From Rhodovibrio sodomensis (GTDB lineage Bacteria; Pseudomonadota; Alphaproteobacteria; Kiloniellales; Rhodovibrionaceae), in NCBI RefSeq assembly GCF_016583645.1, contig NZ_NRRL01000001.1:223418-287417 (forward strand): DNA of 64,000 nucleotides. The letters are read 5' to 3'. Numbering within the stretch: position 1 is the stretch's first letter; each line of letters starts with the position of its first letter. The notes under the pieces were generated by a model. The model searched no databases. It worked only from the letters and a program-made list of their open reading frames with translations, and was not told the DNA's origin. Shown here piece by piece: positions 44,165 to 53,189 of the stretch. The translations under genes were made by a program, and so were the position numbers.

Positions 44165-44394
44165 GCCCGATAACCCGGCCCACAGGTTCTCTCATCATCC
44201 GATCCACCCCTGTCGCCTGCACGCGCCGTTCATATTGCAACCGACCCCGGGGCAAACCTAACAGAATGTCAATCAACCGGCAGGCTAGCCATTACGCCAT
44301 TCGACGCGCGGCTCAGGTCCAGGCGTGAACCGACCGCGCCCTCACGGCGCCTTCGACCCCAATTTCCAACCATGACGTTTCCGGAGAGATCGCC

Positions 44395-44730
44395 ATGACC
44401 GCGCCGCTCAAGATCTGGCTCGACGACGTGCGCCGGCCGCCCGAGGGCTGGACCTGGGCGCAGACCCACGAAGAGGCGATCGATCTGCTGGAGGGCCGTG
44501 AGGTCACCGCGATCTCGCTTGACCACGATCTGGGCGACCAGGCGCCGGACGGGCGCGAGCGCACGGGCTACGACGTGCTGCTGCACATCGTTCAACGCTT
44601 CATGGACGACCTCCCGGTCCCGCAGGAGGTTTACGTCCACTCGGCCAACCCGGTCGGCGTGGCCCGGATGGAAGGGGTGATCGCGCGCTACCTCGCCCCC
44701 GCCGGGATCCGCACCAACACCACGCCATGA
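44395..44730 (+). CDS. Cyclic-phosphate-processing receiver (cPP-REC) protein
   Basis: 111 residues. IWLDDVRRPPEGWTWAQTHE (7-26), ISLDHDLG (40-47) and VYVHSANPVGVARMEG (79-94) match the cPP-REC family, a receiver-like fold proposed to process 2',3'-cyclic phosphates at RNA ends. Candidate acidic-site residues are Asp10, Asp11, Asp43 and His82. It leads a four-gene run whose members overlap by four bases each, so its partners are likely functional neighbours. Confidence 0.85.
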   Translation: MTAPLKIWLDDVRRPPEGWTWAQTHEEAIDLLEGREVTAISLDHDLGDQAPDGRERTGYDVLLHIVQRFMDDLPVPQEVYVHSANPVGVARMEGVIARYLAPAGIRTNTTP

Positions 44731-45236
44731 CCGGCATGTTCGGCCGGAACGCGCCCGACAACCTCGCCTTGGCGCTTGCCAGAGGCCTGCGTCTTTACTT
44801 CCGCACCACGCCGTGGCCGGCCCTGATCCTGGTGCCGCTTGAGGCGCCCTGCTGCTCGGTCGCGATCGAGGGCCCGACGACGAGCCGTCATGTCGAGATC
44901 AAGAAGGATATCCTGATCTACAAGCGGCCCAATCCGCCACGCGCCCCGATCACGCTCACGCTCGCCACCCGCTACGAGTTCTGGGAGAACGACGTCGCCT
45001 TCAACGCCTTCCTGCGTGACGTCCTTCAAACAGGCAAGTCGGAGCGCGCCTTCGAGGCAATCGACCAGGCCGCTGACATCTACGAGGACCTGCTGCGCCG
45101 GCCTGTGCGCCTGCGCCTTGGCCCCGATGGCGAGACCTTCACTCCGGGCCTCCGGCCGCCCGACCCCCCGCACCTCAAAACCCTCCGGCCACGACAGCTC
45201 TGGATCTGCCCCAAACGCCTGGAGGTCAGCCCGTGA
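44727..45236 (+). CDS. Hypothetical protein in cPP-REC operon, 169 aa
   Basis: Overlaps the cPP-REC stop by four bases (ATGA). Soluble, with RLYFRTTPWPALILVPLEAP then a helical middle (AIDQAADIYEDLLRRP) and a Pro-rich C-terminus. No family recognised. Confidence 0.72.
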   Translation: MTGMFGRNAPDNLALALARGLRLYFRTTPWPALILVPLEAPCCSVAIEGPTTSRHVEIKKDILIYKRPNPPRAPITLTLATRYEFWENDVAFNAFLRDVLQTGKSERAFEAIDQAADIYEDLLRRPVRLRLGPDGETFTPGLRPPDPPHLKTLRPRQLWICPKRLEVSP

Positions 45237-45781
45237 CCCGCTTCGCCGTGATGCCCAGACTGCTCGCGAACCCGCCCTACGGCCTCGCCTTCGTCGACCT
45301 CGGCACCCGCGGGATACCCGAGATCGGCGCGCGCGTCTGGCTGCTGCTGGCCGACCGGAACCAGGGGCGATGGGTCGAGGGCGAGCTCGACACCAAACTC
45401 GAGATCGCGGCCCGGCTGCACCCCGGCGACGCCGAGAGCCGGATCGAGACGCATTCCTTCGACACGGCCGCCGCCGAGGAGCACGCGGGCGCGATGTTCC
45501 TGGACTCCGTTCTGGCGCTGCTCGGCCGCGACGCGCCGGTGCTTCCTGGGCTGCTCCACCGTGCGATCGACCGCTTCATGATGCATCTGGCCAGCAGCAT
45601 GCAGCTGCGCGCGCAGGTCGAGCCCGCTCTCAACACCCATCTCCTGGATGTGCGGCTGTTTCCCGCCGCGCAGACCAATCCACGCCGGCGCACCCCAAGC
45701 GGCATCGCGAACCAGTGGCTGCACCCCCAGCACGCCCCACAGAGCCGGCCGATGCGCCCCCGCCAGGAGGAGACGCCATGA
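45233..45781 (+). CDS. Hypothetical protein in cPP-REC operon, 182 aa
   Basis: GTG start overlapping the previous stop (GTGA). Beta-rich first half (YGLAFVDLGTRGIPEIGARV), then a helical part with Met-rich FMMHLASSMQLRAQVEPALN. No family recognised. Confidence 0.7.
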   Translation: MTRFAVMPRLLANPPYGLAFVDLGTRGIPEIGARVWLLLADRNQGRWVEGELDTKLEIAARLHPGDAESRIETHSFDTAAAEEHAGAMFLDSVLALLGRDAPVLPGLLHRAIDRFMMHLASSMQLRAQVEPALNTHLLDVRLFPAAQTNPRRRTPSGIANQWLHPQHAPQSRPMRPRQEETP

Positions 45782-46083
45782 CCCAGGCTGCCAAGATGAC
45801 CCAGGCCGCCAAACCCGCCGGGCGCGTGATCCAGGCGACCTTCAGTTTCGCCGTCCCGGCCGGCGCGACCCCCGACCAGATCCTCGAGCGGGTGAAGGAC
45901 CGCCTGGGTGTCGGCGTCGCCGATCCGGACAACCCGCTCGATGGCTACGAGCTGGAAGCGCTGGAAGAACCGACGCTGGTCGACACGCAGACCCGCTACC
46001 GGGAAACCGAGATCCCTCAGCCGGGTCCCGACAGCCGTCGCCGCGTTCTGATCCGCCGCTGGACCGAACCGGACACCCGGTGA
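45778..46083 (+). CDS. Hypothetical protein in cPP-REC operon, 101 aa
   Basis: ATG overlaps the previous stop by four bases. An imperfect MTQAAK repeat at the N-terminus, then VIQATFSFAVPAGATPDQIL. Acidic. Last gene of the run; the next gene starts 28 bases later. No family recognised. Confidence 0.7.
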   Translation: MTQAAKMTQAAKPAGRVIQATFSFAVPAGATPDQILERVKDRLGVGVADPDNPLDGYELEALEEPTLVDTQTRYRETEIPQPGPDSRRRVLIRRWTEPDTR

Positions 46084-46111
46084 CTTCCTTCTGACCAGGA
46101 ATACCCCCTCG

Positions 46112-46363
46112 ATGACCGAACGCACCCCGAAGTCGCCACAGATACAGGACGTCAAGCGCAAGCGCCCCGCCGCCAGCGACCGAGCCAATGCCCGCGCCGC
46201 CGTGGTCGCGCTGGCCGCGGAACTGCGAACCTACCGCGAAGCCCTTCGCAAGATCGCGGCCGGCCGGACCGTGCGCCTGCCTGACGGCACGACCCAGGTC
46301 GCCGACCGCGAGGACGCGATGGAGATCGCCCAGGCGGTGCTGGACCGTCATTCGCGCCAGTGA
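46112..46363 (+). CDS. Small hypothetical protein, 83 aa
   Basis: ATG 46112. Basic N-terminus (KSPQIQDVKRKRPAASDRAN), helical centre, then GRTVRLPDGTTQVADREDAM. No family recognised. Confidence 0.65.
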   Translation: MTERTPKSPQIQDVKRKRPAASDRANARAAVVALAAELRTYREALRKIAAGRTVRLPDGTTQVADREDAMEIAQAVLDRHSRQ

Positions 46364-46383
46364 TGCTGACCCGGAGGTACACC

Positions 46384-46533
46384 ATGACGGCGACAGACAC
46401 GATCGACCGACTGTTCCAGCGCCATCTCGCCGACGCCAAGCGGACGGTCGAGCGCCTCTCCAGAAAGCCACACGGCACAACAACCTCACCGCAATTGTGG
46501 TCAAGGGAAGAGCGCGCAGATGTGGGTGACTGA
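46384..46533 (+). CDS. Very small protein, 49 aa
   Basis: A 49-codon frame (MTATDTIDRLFQRHLADAKR) with an excellent ribosome binding site (GGAGG at 46373-46377). Below the usual length cut-off. The stop overlaps the start of the next gene by 14 bases. Confidence 0.55.
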   Translation: MTATDTIDRLFQRHLADAKRTVERLSRKPHGTTTSPQLWSREERADVGD

Positions 46534-46762
46534 ACCAATGTGTCGTGCGGCCATGAACCGCGCGCGGAACGGTCAGTGCGTGTTCTACGGCGTGCCCGGA
46601 AATACCCACAATCCGAGCCCCTTGCCCGCCAAGCCGAGCGACCCGCTCGTGTTTCTATCCGGCGCCGCAGTGTCGACCTGCCAACGGCGCGGCTGGCTGG
46701 ACGAAGAGCACAACCTCCCACCTGCCGGCCGCAAGGCCCTCCAGGGACAAGACCGAGACTGA
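46520..46762 (+). CDS. Small hypothetical protein, 80 aa
   Basis: ATG 46520 with GGGAAGAG upstream; overlaps the 49-residue gene. Contains PMCRAAMNRARNGQCVFYGV and SGAAVSTCQRRGWLDEEHNL, with a Cys-rich beginning. No family recognised. Confidence 0.6.
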   Translation: MWVTEPMCRAAMNRARNGQCVFYGVPGNTHNPSPLPAKPSDPLVFLSGAAVSTCQRRGWLDEEHNLPPAGRKALQGQDRD

Positions 46763-46878
46763 CGGCAAAACCCAGGACCGGCGCTGGAAAGCCGTTGCGG
46801 CGCATCCCCGCAGCACGACCCCATATCCGGATCACCGTGCCTGACCCATGCGCCCCAACCTTCTTCCGGAGAGAGAGC

Positions 46879-48318
46879 GTGCGCCTCGCAACCCTTCTGG
46901 TCGCAACGATCCTCGGCCTGGCCCCGCAACTCGCCGCCCCGCCAGCGCAGGCGCAGTCCATAAGCGCCCAGCAGGTACAGGCGAGCTGTTTCTACCTCTG
47001 GCGCCAGTTCGCCCCCGCGACCCAGATCGAGGCGGAGATCACGCCCGGCCTCGCGGTCGGGCTCGCCGAGGGCTTCGCCAGCTGGGACGATCAGCAGTCC
47101 GCCGCACCCGGATGGACCGCCTTCCGGCAGTCGAATCTGCGCGCGGTGCGCTGGAAGCCGGCCGCCGAGTGGACCCCGGCCGACATCGAGAGCTACCGGG
47201 ACACCCTGACCGACTGCGCCAAGTCGAGCCAGGAGCCGCAACGTGCGCGCACCCATCGCGCCGCCGCCGAAGCCATCGGCCGCTACCACGCGGCGCTGAA
47301 TGACGCGCTGCACGCCCGCTACCGCTTCGAGGTCATGCTCACGCCGATCGCCCGCGGCCCACAGACCCTCTCCGGGGCGCAGCAGCTAATCGCGCTGTAC
47401 GACGGCCCGCTCGCCCACGAAAACGCCACGCAGCTGGGCAGCCGTTATATCGAGCGCCAACGCCGGCTGGTCAGTCAGCTGGCCGCACGCAAGGCCCACG
47501 GCCTGATCAAGCAGCTGCATGACCGCCTGAGCGAGACCGGCAGCGACCGACTGGCCGACGTCCGCGCCATTGACGCGACCCTGCCCCAGGTCCGCGCGCT
47601 GATCGATCAGTTCGCCGCCGCCGCGCTGCTCGACCGGGTCGAGCGCACCTGGGCGCCGGTCGCCGAGGCCGCCGATACCCTCGCCCATTCGCTTCAGCGT
47701 GCGGTCGAGGTCGATCTCGTGAAGGCCGCCCAGCGCGCCGGCCTGTCCGCGAAGCCGGGATACCCGCGCGCCGACGCCGTCTACGACGTATCCAAGGGCT
47801 TTAATCGCTCGCCCTACGCCGAGATTGCCCCGCAGGCGGCCGAGCGCGCACGTCTTGCGGCCGAGCAGCTGTCCCTGACCTACGCCCGGGAGGGCCACCG
47901 CCAGCGGTGCGAGACCGCCCTTCGACGCAGCAACCTGTCGACCGCCAAGAGCTGGCGCGTCGCGGCGTCCTACCCGGCGAACCGGAAGCTCCCGACGCCG
48001 CCCTACTCCGCGAGCGGGGTCGAGCGCCTGCTGTGCGAGCTCGCCATGCGCGGCTACGAGGTCCGGCTGTCCGGCACCCAGCTCACGCTCGATGCGCGCG
48101 ACGCCCGGATCGAGCGGGAGGTCACCAAGCGCCTGCCCCGCTTCGAGAAACTGACCGTCGAGATCGAAGAGGTGTCGACCCGTAATGGCGCGATCGCCCG
48201 CGGGACCCGGCTCCGCCTCGACGGCGGCACGCCGCGCGAGCTCTCGGCGCGCGAGTGGAACGCCCTTCTGCCGGATCTACTGCGCGCACAGTTCGCCTGG
48301 TGGGCCGAGCAGGGCTGA
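46879..48318 (+). CDS. Exported hypothetical protein, 479 aa
   Basis: GTG 46879 after GAGAGAG; the longer ORF upstream is a frame artefact. Signal peptide (VRLATLLVATILGLAPQLAAPPAQAQS), then a mostly helical, Arg/Ala-rich chain with repeated ALxxAxxARxx patterns and Cys at ASCFYLW, LTDCAKS, QRCETAL and LLCELAM. No known family. Isolated. Confidence 0.78.
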   Translation: MRLATLLVATILGLAPQLAAPPAQAQSISAQQVQASCFYLWRQFAPATQIEAEITPGLAVGLAEGFASWDDQQSAAPGWTAFRQSNLRAVRWKPAAEWTPADIESYRDTLTDCAKSSQEPQRARTHRAAAEAIGRYHAALNDALHARYRFEVMLTPIARGPQTLSGAQQLIALYDGPLAHENATQLGSRYIERQRRLVSQLAARKAHGLIKQLHDRLSETGSDRLADVRAIDATLPQVRALIDQFAAAALLDRVERTWAPVAEAADTLAHSLQRAVEVDLVKAAQRAGLSAKPGYPRADAVYDVSKGFNRSPYAEIAPQAAERARLAAEQLSLTYAREGHRQRCETALRRSNLSTAKSWRVAASYPANRKLPTPPYSASGVERLLCELAMRGYEVRLSGTQLTLDARDARIEREVTKRLPRFEKLTVEIEEVSTRNGAIARGTRLRLDGGTPRELSAREWNALLPDLLRAQFAWWAEQG

Positions 48319-48424
48319 TCAGAGGCGCCCGAGGCCGACAGCCCGCCGCCGATCCCGCTAGACTTGTGTCACTGGAAAGCCTGTAAGCCTGTTCGGACGG
48401 CTCACCCCGTACCGGAGACCCGAA

Positions 48425-49009
48425 ATGCACCAACAGATCGGCGAGCTGGTCGCGTTCACCGACCCGCCGTCCGACCTCCTGCCAATCCTCCGGGTGATCG
48501 GCCACGACCTGCACCGGATTCTTGGCAAGAAGAACAGCGTGCCCGAAGGCCGCAGCCGGCGGTCCTGCATCTGGGCCTCGCTCACCGTCCGCGACCTGCT
48601 GCGACATTCCGGCTTTCCCGACGCCGAGGTCGCCCCCTGCCTGCTGCGCATCCAGGGCGTCGATCCCGAGGCCGAGCTCCGCCGCGAGCTTGTGATCGGC
48701 GAGGAGCCGGACAACCCGGGCGACCCGGGCTGGACCGGGCACCTCGTGGTGATCGCCCGCGACTGGATGATCGACCCGACGCTCGGCCAGGCGCGCCGGC
48801 CGTGGTGGCGCAAGCTCCCGGAGATCGCGGCCACGCCCACGATCGATCCGGCCGACCGGATCAGCTTCATCCTCAGCGCCGACCGCACCACCGCTGTCGA
48901 GTGGGTGGCCCGCCCCGACCTCGACGACTGGCAGACGGCGCCGGACGCTGCCCGCGAGCGCCGGCTGGTCGAGGTGCGCAAGCTCGCCCGGAAACTGGCG
49001 CGATCCTGA
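48425..49009 (+). CDS. Papain/transglutaminase-like fold protein
   Basis: 194 residues. A Cys-His-Asp order fits a papain or transglutaminase-like catalytic triad: Cys48 (RSCIWASLTVRD), His106 (TGHLVVIARD) and Asp117 (WMIDPTLGQ). The spacing resembles small bacterial cysteine-protease or transglutaminase-type domains. Substrate unknown; assignment by pattern only. Confidence 0.65.
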   Translation: MHQQIGELVAFTDPPSDLLPILRVIGHDLHRILGKKNSVPEGRSRRSCIWASLTVRDLLRHSGFPDAEVAPCLLRIQGVDPEAELRRELVIGEEPDNPGDPGWTGHLVVIARDWMIDPTLGQARRPWWRKLPEIAATPTIDPADRISFILSADRTTAVEWVARPDLDDWQTAPDAARERRLVEVRKLARKLARS

Positions 49010-49100
49010 CACCCAAGGCGCCCGAAACGCCCTGGGCCATCACCTTGTTTTGGGTTATACTCCTGGGTGTCCGCTGGACCACGCCGTGCACGGAGCTCTC

Positions 49101-49634
49101 ATGCCGGATCCAGGCGACTTCGCTTCCTGGTGCTCAGCCGCCGTTCAGGTTCGCGATGAAGTCAGCATCCAGGACGACCCCGGCTTCGAGGTCGCGCGTC
49201 AATGCGCCCGCATCTGGCGAGATCTCGTCGCTGCCGGCCGTCCGTCGCGCCGCGCCCTCGACCCAACACGCCTCGGTCCAGCCCTGCTTCCCTGGGTGAC
49301 CCTGATCGACGTGCTCGACGAAGGTGGCGACTACCTCTGGCGCCTGTCCGGAGAGGAGGCGGTCAACACCATGGGCCAGCGTCTGGCCGGTCGCCGGCTG
49401 TCCCGGATCGAGGCCGAGATGCGCGCCGGCGAGGCGATCGCCTTCCGGTCCACGCTCGACCGCGTGGTCGAGAGCCAGGAGCCTGTGTTCTACGAGATGC
49501 GCAATCTGACCCTCAGCCGCCGGCAGCGACAGACCTGTGGCGGCCTGTTTCCGCTCTGGACCGACGACGCCCCGCAGCCCCACCCGGACTGCATCTTCAG
49601 CGGCTTCGAGACCCGGCGCACACGAGAGGACTGA
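49101..49634 (+). CDS. PAS_5-domain protein (paralogue of 43643 gene)
   Basis: 177 residues; ATG 49101 with GGAG upstream (ORF open to 49050). ARIWRDLVAAGRPSRRALDP, LLPWVTLIDVLDEGGDYLWR and LSGEEAVNTMG match the PAS_5 pattern. A TATACT hexamer at 49056-49061 may be part of its promoter, though the -35 is weak. Sense signal unknown. Confidence 0.85.
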   Translation: MPDPGDFASWCSAAVQVRDEVSIQDDPGFEVARQCARIWRDLVAAGRPSRRALDPTRLGPALLPWVTLIDVLDEGGDYLWRLSGEEAVNTMGQRLAGRRLSRIEAEMRAGEAIAFRSTLDRVVESQEPVFYEMRNLTLSRRQRQTCGGLFPLWTDDAPQPHPDCIFSGFETRRTRED

Positions 49635-49697
49635 CCGCGCCAGGTCGACCGCCCGGGAAGATCACAGGGGCCAAAAATTTCTCTGACACGCACACAG

Positions 49698-49730
49698 TTT
49701 TTCTACGGTCGTAACGCCCTTTTTACGGTC
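49698..49730 (+). repeat. Direct repeats TTTTT[C]TACGGTC
   Basis: TTTTTCTACGGTC (49698-49710) and TTTTTACGGTC (49720-49730) lie 20 bases apart in an AT-rich spot of a GC-rich intergenic region. They could be a binding site or -35 elements for the small gene at 49884. The rest of 49635-49883 shows nothing else. Confidence 0.5.
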
Positions 49731-49883
49731 CTGCCCCCATATCGGGAATGTCGGTCGGCACGCGGACCCTGGCGGGGCGCTGGCGGCCTCCCCCGACATC
49801 CCCGAAAACCAGCACCACGGGTGGCGGCGCCGTGAACGCCCGTGGTGCATCCGACCCACGCGCGCTTTTCAGGACCCCGCGCC

Positions 49884-50012
49884 ATGGAAGACATCGCCTC
49901 GCTCTCGCTACTCGCCGTCCTCGCCGCCTTCGGCTGGATCATCTACCAGAGCCGCCACGAGTCGGCGGCCCCGGCCCCCGAAACCACGCCCCTAGGAGGC
50001 CTCGCCGAGTGA
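49884..50012 (+). CDS. Small single-span membrane protein, 42 aa
   Basis: Frame MEDIASLSLLAVLAAFGWII then YQSRHESAAPAPETTPL; one transmembrane helix with a short Pro-rich tail. Below the usual length cut-off. A terminator follows. Confidence 0.5.
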   Translation: MEDIASLSLLAVLAAFGWIIYQSRHESAAPAPETTPLGGLAE

Positions 50013-50052
50013 CCTCTCGTCCCAGGCCGACTCACCACCGGCCAGCTCCCTG

Positions 50053-50090
50053 AAGCCCGACCGCGACACCACGGTCGGGCTTCTTCGTTT
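50053..50090 (+). terminator. Rho-independent terminator
   Basis: Perfect 11-base stem AAGCCCGACCG (50053-50063) with 50072-50082, loop of 8, then CTTCGTTT. It follows the small membrane gene and lies upstream of recJ. Confidence 0.88.
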
Positions 50091-50293
50091 CTGGGCTCGC
50101 GATTCCGCGATCGCGCGGCGCTTTCAGCGCCGGCCGCGCGCCCCGCAGATGACCCCGGCCCCATCTCCAGCGTGGAAGCGCGCCAGGGATCAGGCGCGCA
50201 TCCCGGTCGGACGGGGGGGCTTTGCGGCCCGGAAGCCTCCCCGCCCGACCGGCATGCAAGCCGGCTCCGATCGAGAACAAGGTAAAGAAACCC

Positions 50294-52090
50294 ATGCCCG
50301 ACGAGACCCAGCGCTCCTTCAAGAACCGGCTGTGGCAGTTGCCCGAGACCGACGCGGCCGACGTGCGCGCCCTGGTCGAGGCCGGCACGGCCCCGGGTGT
50401 CGCACCGATCCTGGCGGCGCGCGGTTACACCGGCTCGGACGCGACCGCCTACTTGGATCCGTCCCTGCGGGCGCTGCTGCCGGACCCGGATTTCTTCCTC
50501 GGCATGCCCGAGGCCACCCAGCGGCTGGAGCAGGCGCTGCGCCGGCAGGAGCGCATCGCGATCTTCGGCGACTACGACGTCGACGGCGCCACCAGCTCCG
50601 CCACGCTGTGCCGCTATCTGCGCCAGGTCGGCAACGAGGCGCGGATCTACATTCCCGACCGGATCGAGGAGGGCTATGGCCCATCGATTCAGGGCCTGGA
50701 CACTCTCAAGGACGAGGGGACCCAGTTGGTCGTGATCGTCGACGCCGGCACCGTCCACTTCGAGGCCGTCGAGCACGCCAACAAGCTCGGCATGGACGTG
50801 GTGATCGTCGACCACCACACCGCGGAAGCGCAGCTGCCCGACGCCGTCGCGGTGATCAACCCGAACCGCCAGGACCAGGATACCGGCTACGGCCACCTCT
50901 GCGCCGCCGGGATGGTGTTCCTGCTGTGCGTCGGGCTGAACGCCCGGCTGCGCGACAGCGGCTACCTGCAGGAGATCGATGCCAGGCCCGACCTGTTCGG
51001 CCTGCTCGACCTGACCGCGCTCGGGACAGTCGCCGACGTCGTGCCGCTCACCGGCGTCAACCGCGCCTTCGTCAAGCGCGGCCTGGAGATCATGGGCCGG
51101 CGCCAGAACCCCGGCATCGCCGCGCTCGCCGAAACCGCGCAGATCGAGGGCCGCTTTGAGGCCTACCACTGCGGCTTCATCCTTGGCCCGCGGGTCAACG
51201 CCGGCGGCCGGATCGGCTCGTCGATGCTGGGCGCGACCCTGCTCTCAAGCGACGACCCGGTCGAGTGCCTGAACATCGCCCAGCAGCTCGACGCGCTGAA
51301 CCGCGAGCGCCAGACGATGGAGAAGACCTGCGCCCAGATGGCGATCCAGCAGGTCGACGCCCTGGGCGCCGACAAGCCTGCCTGCTTCGCCGTCGGCGAC
51401 GACTGGCATGAGGGCATCATCGGCATCGTCGCCTCGCGCATGAAGGACGCCTACGACAAGCCCGCCTTCTGCCTGACCGATGTCGGCGAGGGCCTGCTGA
51501 AGGGCTCCGCGCGCTCGATGGCCGGCTTTGACCTCGGCGCCGCGATCATCGAGGCCCGCAACGCCGGACTGCTGGTGAAGGGTGGCGGTCACCCGATGGC
51601 CGGCGGCGTCACGCTGGAACGGGACAAGCTGGAGGCCTTCGAGGCGTTCATCTGCGACAAGGTCAAGGAGAGCCCTTTCGGCGAGACCGGGGTGGTCAGC
51701 ACCTTCGACGCCAAGATCACCGTCGATCAGGTGTCGATCGGCCTGGCCGACAGCCTGGTGACGATGGAGCCGTTCGGCGTCGGCAATCCCAAGCCGCGCT
51801 TCATCGTGGCGAACGCGCTCGTCGAGGACGCCGACATGCTGCTGTGCAAGAAGACCCAGGTGCCCGCGCATCTGCGCGTCAAGCTGCGCGGTGACGGCGG
51901 CCGCCAGGTCAAGGCGATGGCCTTCCACGTCGGCGGGACCGAGCTCGCCCAGCAGATCCTAAACAGTAAGGGCCGCCGGATCGATATCGCCGGCACCCTG
52001 TCGGTCAACGAGTGGCAGGGCCGGCGCTCGGCCGAGCTGATGATCGACGACGCCCGCCCGAGCCTCGCCGCCGCGAGCCAGGCGGCCTGA
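50294..52090 (+). CDS. recJ: Single-strand-specific exonuclease RecJ (DHH family)
   Basis: 598 residues. RecJ degrades 5' single-stranded DNA in recombination and repair. Motifs: DYDVDG (93-98), VDAG (149-152, where the family more often has D-N/C-G), VDHHT (172-176), GTVADVVPL further on and the DHHA1 GGGHPMAGG near residue 440. Start ATG 50294 chosen because the protein then opens like other RecJ proteins (KNRLWQLP); the ORF is open to 50222. Whether this is the housekeeping copy is unclear. Confidence 0.93.
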   Translation: MPDETQRSFKNRLWQLPETDAADVRALVEAGTAPGVAPILAARGYTGSDATAYLDPSLRALLPDPDFFLGMPEATQRLEQALRRQERIAIFGDYDVDGATSSATLCRYLRQVGNEARIYIPDRIEEGYGPSIQGLDTLKDEGTQLVVIVDAGTVHFEAVEHANKLGMDVVIVDHHTAEAQLPDAVAVINPNRQDQDTGYGHLCAAGMVFLLCVGLNARLRDSGYLQEIDARPDLFGLLDLTALGTVADVVPLTGVNRAFVKRGLEIMGRRQNPGIAALAETAQIEGRFEAYHCGFILGPRVNAGGRIGSSMLGATLLSSDDPVECLNIAQQLDALNRERQTMEKTCAQMAIQQVDALGADKPACFAVGDDWHEGIIGIVASRMKDAYDKPAFCLTDVGEGLLKGSARSMAGFDLGAAIIEARNAGLLVKGGGHPMAGGVTLERDKLEAFEAFICDKVKESPFGETGVVSTFDAKITVDQVSIGLADSLVTMEPFGVGNPKPRFIVANALVEDADMLLCKKTQVPAHLRVKLRGDGGRQVKAMAFHVGGTELAQQILNSKGRRIDIAGTLSVNEWQGRRSAELMIDDARPSLAAASQAA

Positions 52091-52129
52091 TCGATCTGCC
52101 GGGAAGGGCCCGGCCCCGGCAACCCGAGT

Positions 52130-52163
52130 TGCGCCCCGACCCGACTAGCGGGTTCGGGGCGCA
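52130..52163 (+). other. Hairpin after recJ
   Basis: 14/15-base inverted repeat (TGCGCCCCGACCCG 52130-52143; 52149-52163, one bulge), loop ACTAG. No T-run follows, so it may slow or process the transcript rather than terminate it. Confidence 0.6.
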
Positions 52164-52186
52164 TCCCGTCCAGGCAAGGATACGCG

Positions 52187-53062
52187 ATGAACCCGGAAGT
52201 CCCGCGCGGCTGCCAGGTCGCGGTCGCCGACCTGGCCGCCCTCGGCCGGCTCTGCGATCGCCTGCGCCAGACGCTGCAACCGCTCATCGCCCACGGCTTT
52301 AAGAGCCGCTTCGCCAAGCAGGCCACCCGAACCCTCGACTACTGGGCGGCCCGGCCGGACCTGATCCCGGTCGAGCACCCCACCTCGGCGGCCTCGGACG
52401 TTCACGACGAGGCGCGCAAGGCCTGGGATGCCGCCCTGAAGCCGATGGGCACACGCTCGCCGGACTGGGACTGGCAATGCAACCTCTGCTTCCTGCTCGA
52501 TCCTGAGGACCCGCACCACGCCAACCTGCTCGTCTTCACCGAGCAGGACACCCTGCGCAAGGCGATCACGGACTTGCCCGAGATCAGCCCGTTCGGCTTC
52601 GAGCGCGGACACCGGCCAGCCGAGGTCAGCCGGCAGGAGTGGGTGCGGCGCGGGCGGACCTGGAAGCGCGTACTCGCAGAGGGCGCCCCCTCTAAACGCG
52701 GCCTGTCGCTACAGGCCCACGACATCCTGGCCGACTTCCCGACCAAGGAGGAGATCGCCGACCTGCAGCCCGGCCTGGAGGGCCGCCTCCAGCGCCTGGC
52801 TCACCTCCGCGCGATCGACCAGCACATCGAGGCCAAGCGCGCGGCCGGGGAGATCACCGCCCAATCGCCCAGCCACGAGTACATGCGGGTGATGCTCGAC
52901 TACATCGGCGAGGACGCCCACGAGCGAGACATCGAGCGGATCCTCCCGGACCTCCGGGCCCGCCTGAAGTCCCGCTATGAGGCGGCGGACTTCCTGGCGC
53001 GCGGCCCGGAGGCGATCCGTCAGGCCCTGGGGCTCCCAGGGGCCGCCGGCACAGCCGGCTAG
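52187..53062 (+). CDS. Hypothetical protein, 291 aa
   Basis: ATG 52187. Helical, charged protein (DLAALGRLCDRLRQTLQPLI) with Trp-rich segments (SPDWDWQCNLCFLLDPEDPH). Two Cys (CNLC) could bind a metal. No family recognised. It follows recJ by 96 bases. Confidence 0.76.
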   Translation: MNPEVPRGCQVAVADLAALGRLCDRLRQTLQPLIAHGFKSRFAKQATRTLDYWAARPDLIPVEHPTSAASDVHDEARKAWDAALKPMGTRSPDWDWQCNLCFLLDPEDPHHANLLVFTEQDTLRKAITDLPEISPFGFERGHRPAEVSRQEWVRRGRTWKRVLAEGAPSKRGLSLQAHDILADFPTKEEIADLQPGLEGRLQRLAHLRAIDQHIEAKRAAGEITAQSPSHEYMRVMLDYIGEDAHERDIERILPDLRARLKSRYEAADFLARGPEAIRQALGLPGAAGTAG

Positions 53063-53189
53063 ATCCGGGCAAGCAGACGGGGCTGCCCCGTCCAGCACCC
53101 TTCCGACGCTCCCATTTCCCGAAAAGATGCGGGCGTATTCGCGTCGGCATCGTCGGTCGTTGTTGCCTGTTCTTTGAAAAGGGACCCCC

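Noticed and set aside
49045..49061. TTGTTT and TATACT as a promoter pair
   Set aside because: They are only 5 bases apart; the spacing cannot form a sigma-70 promoter. TATACT alone is mentioned under the 49101 gene.
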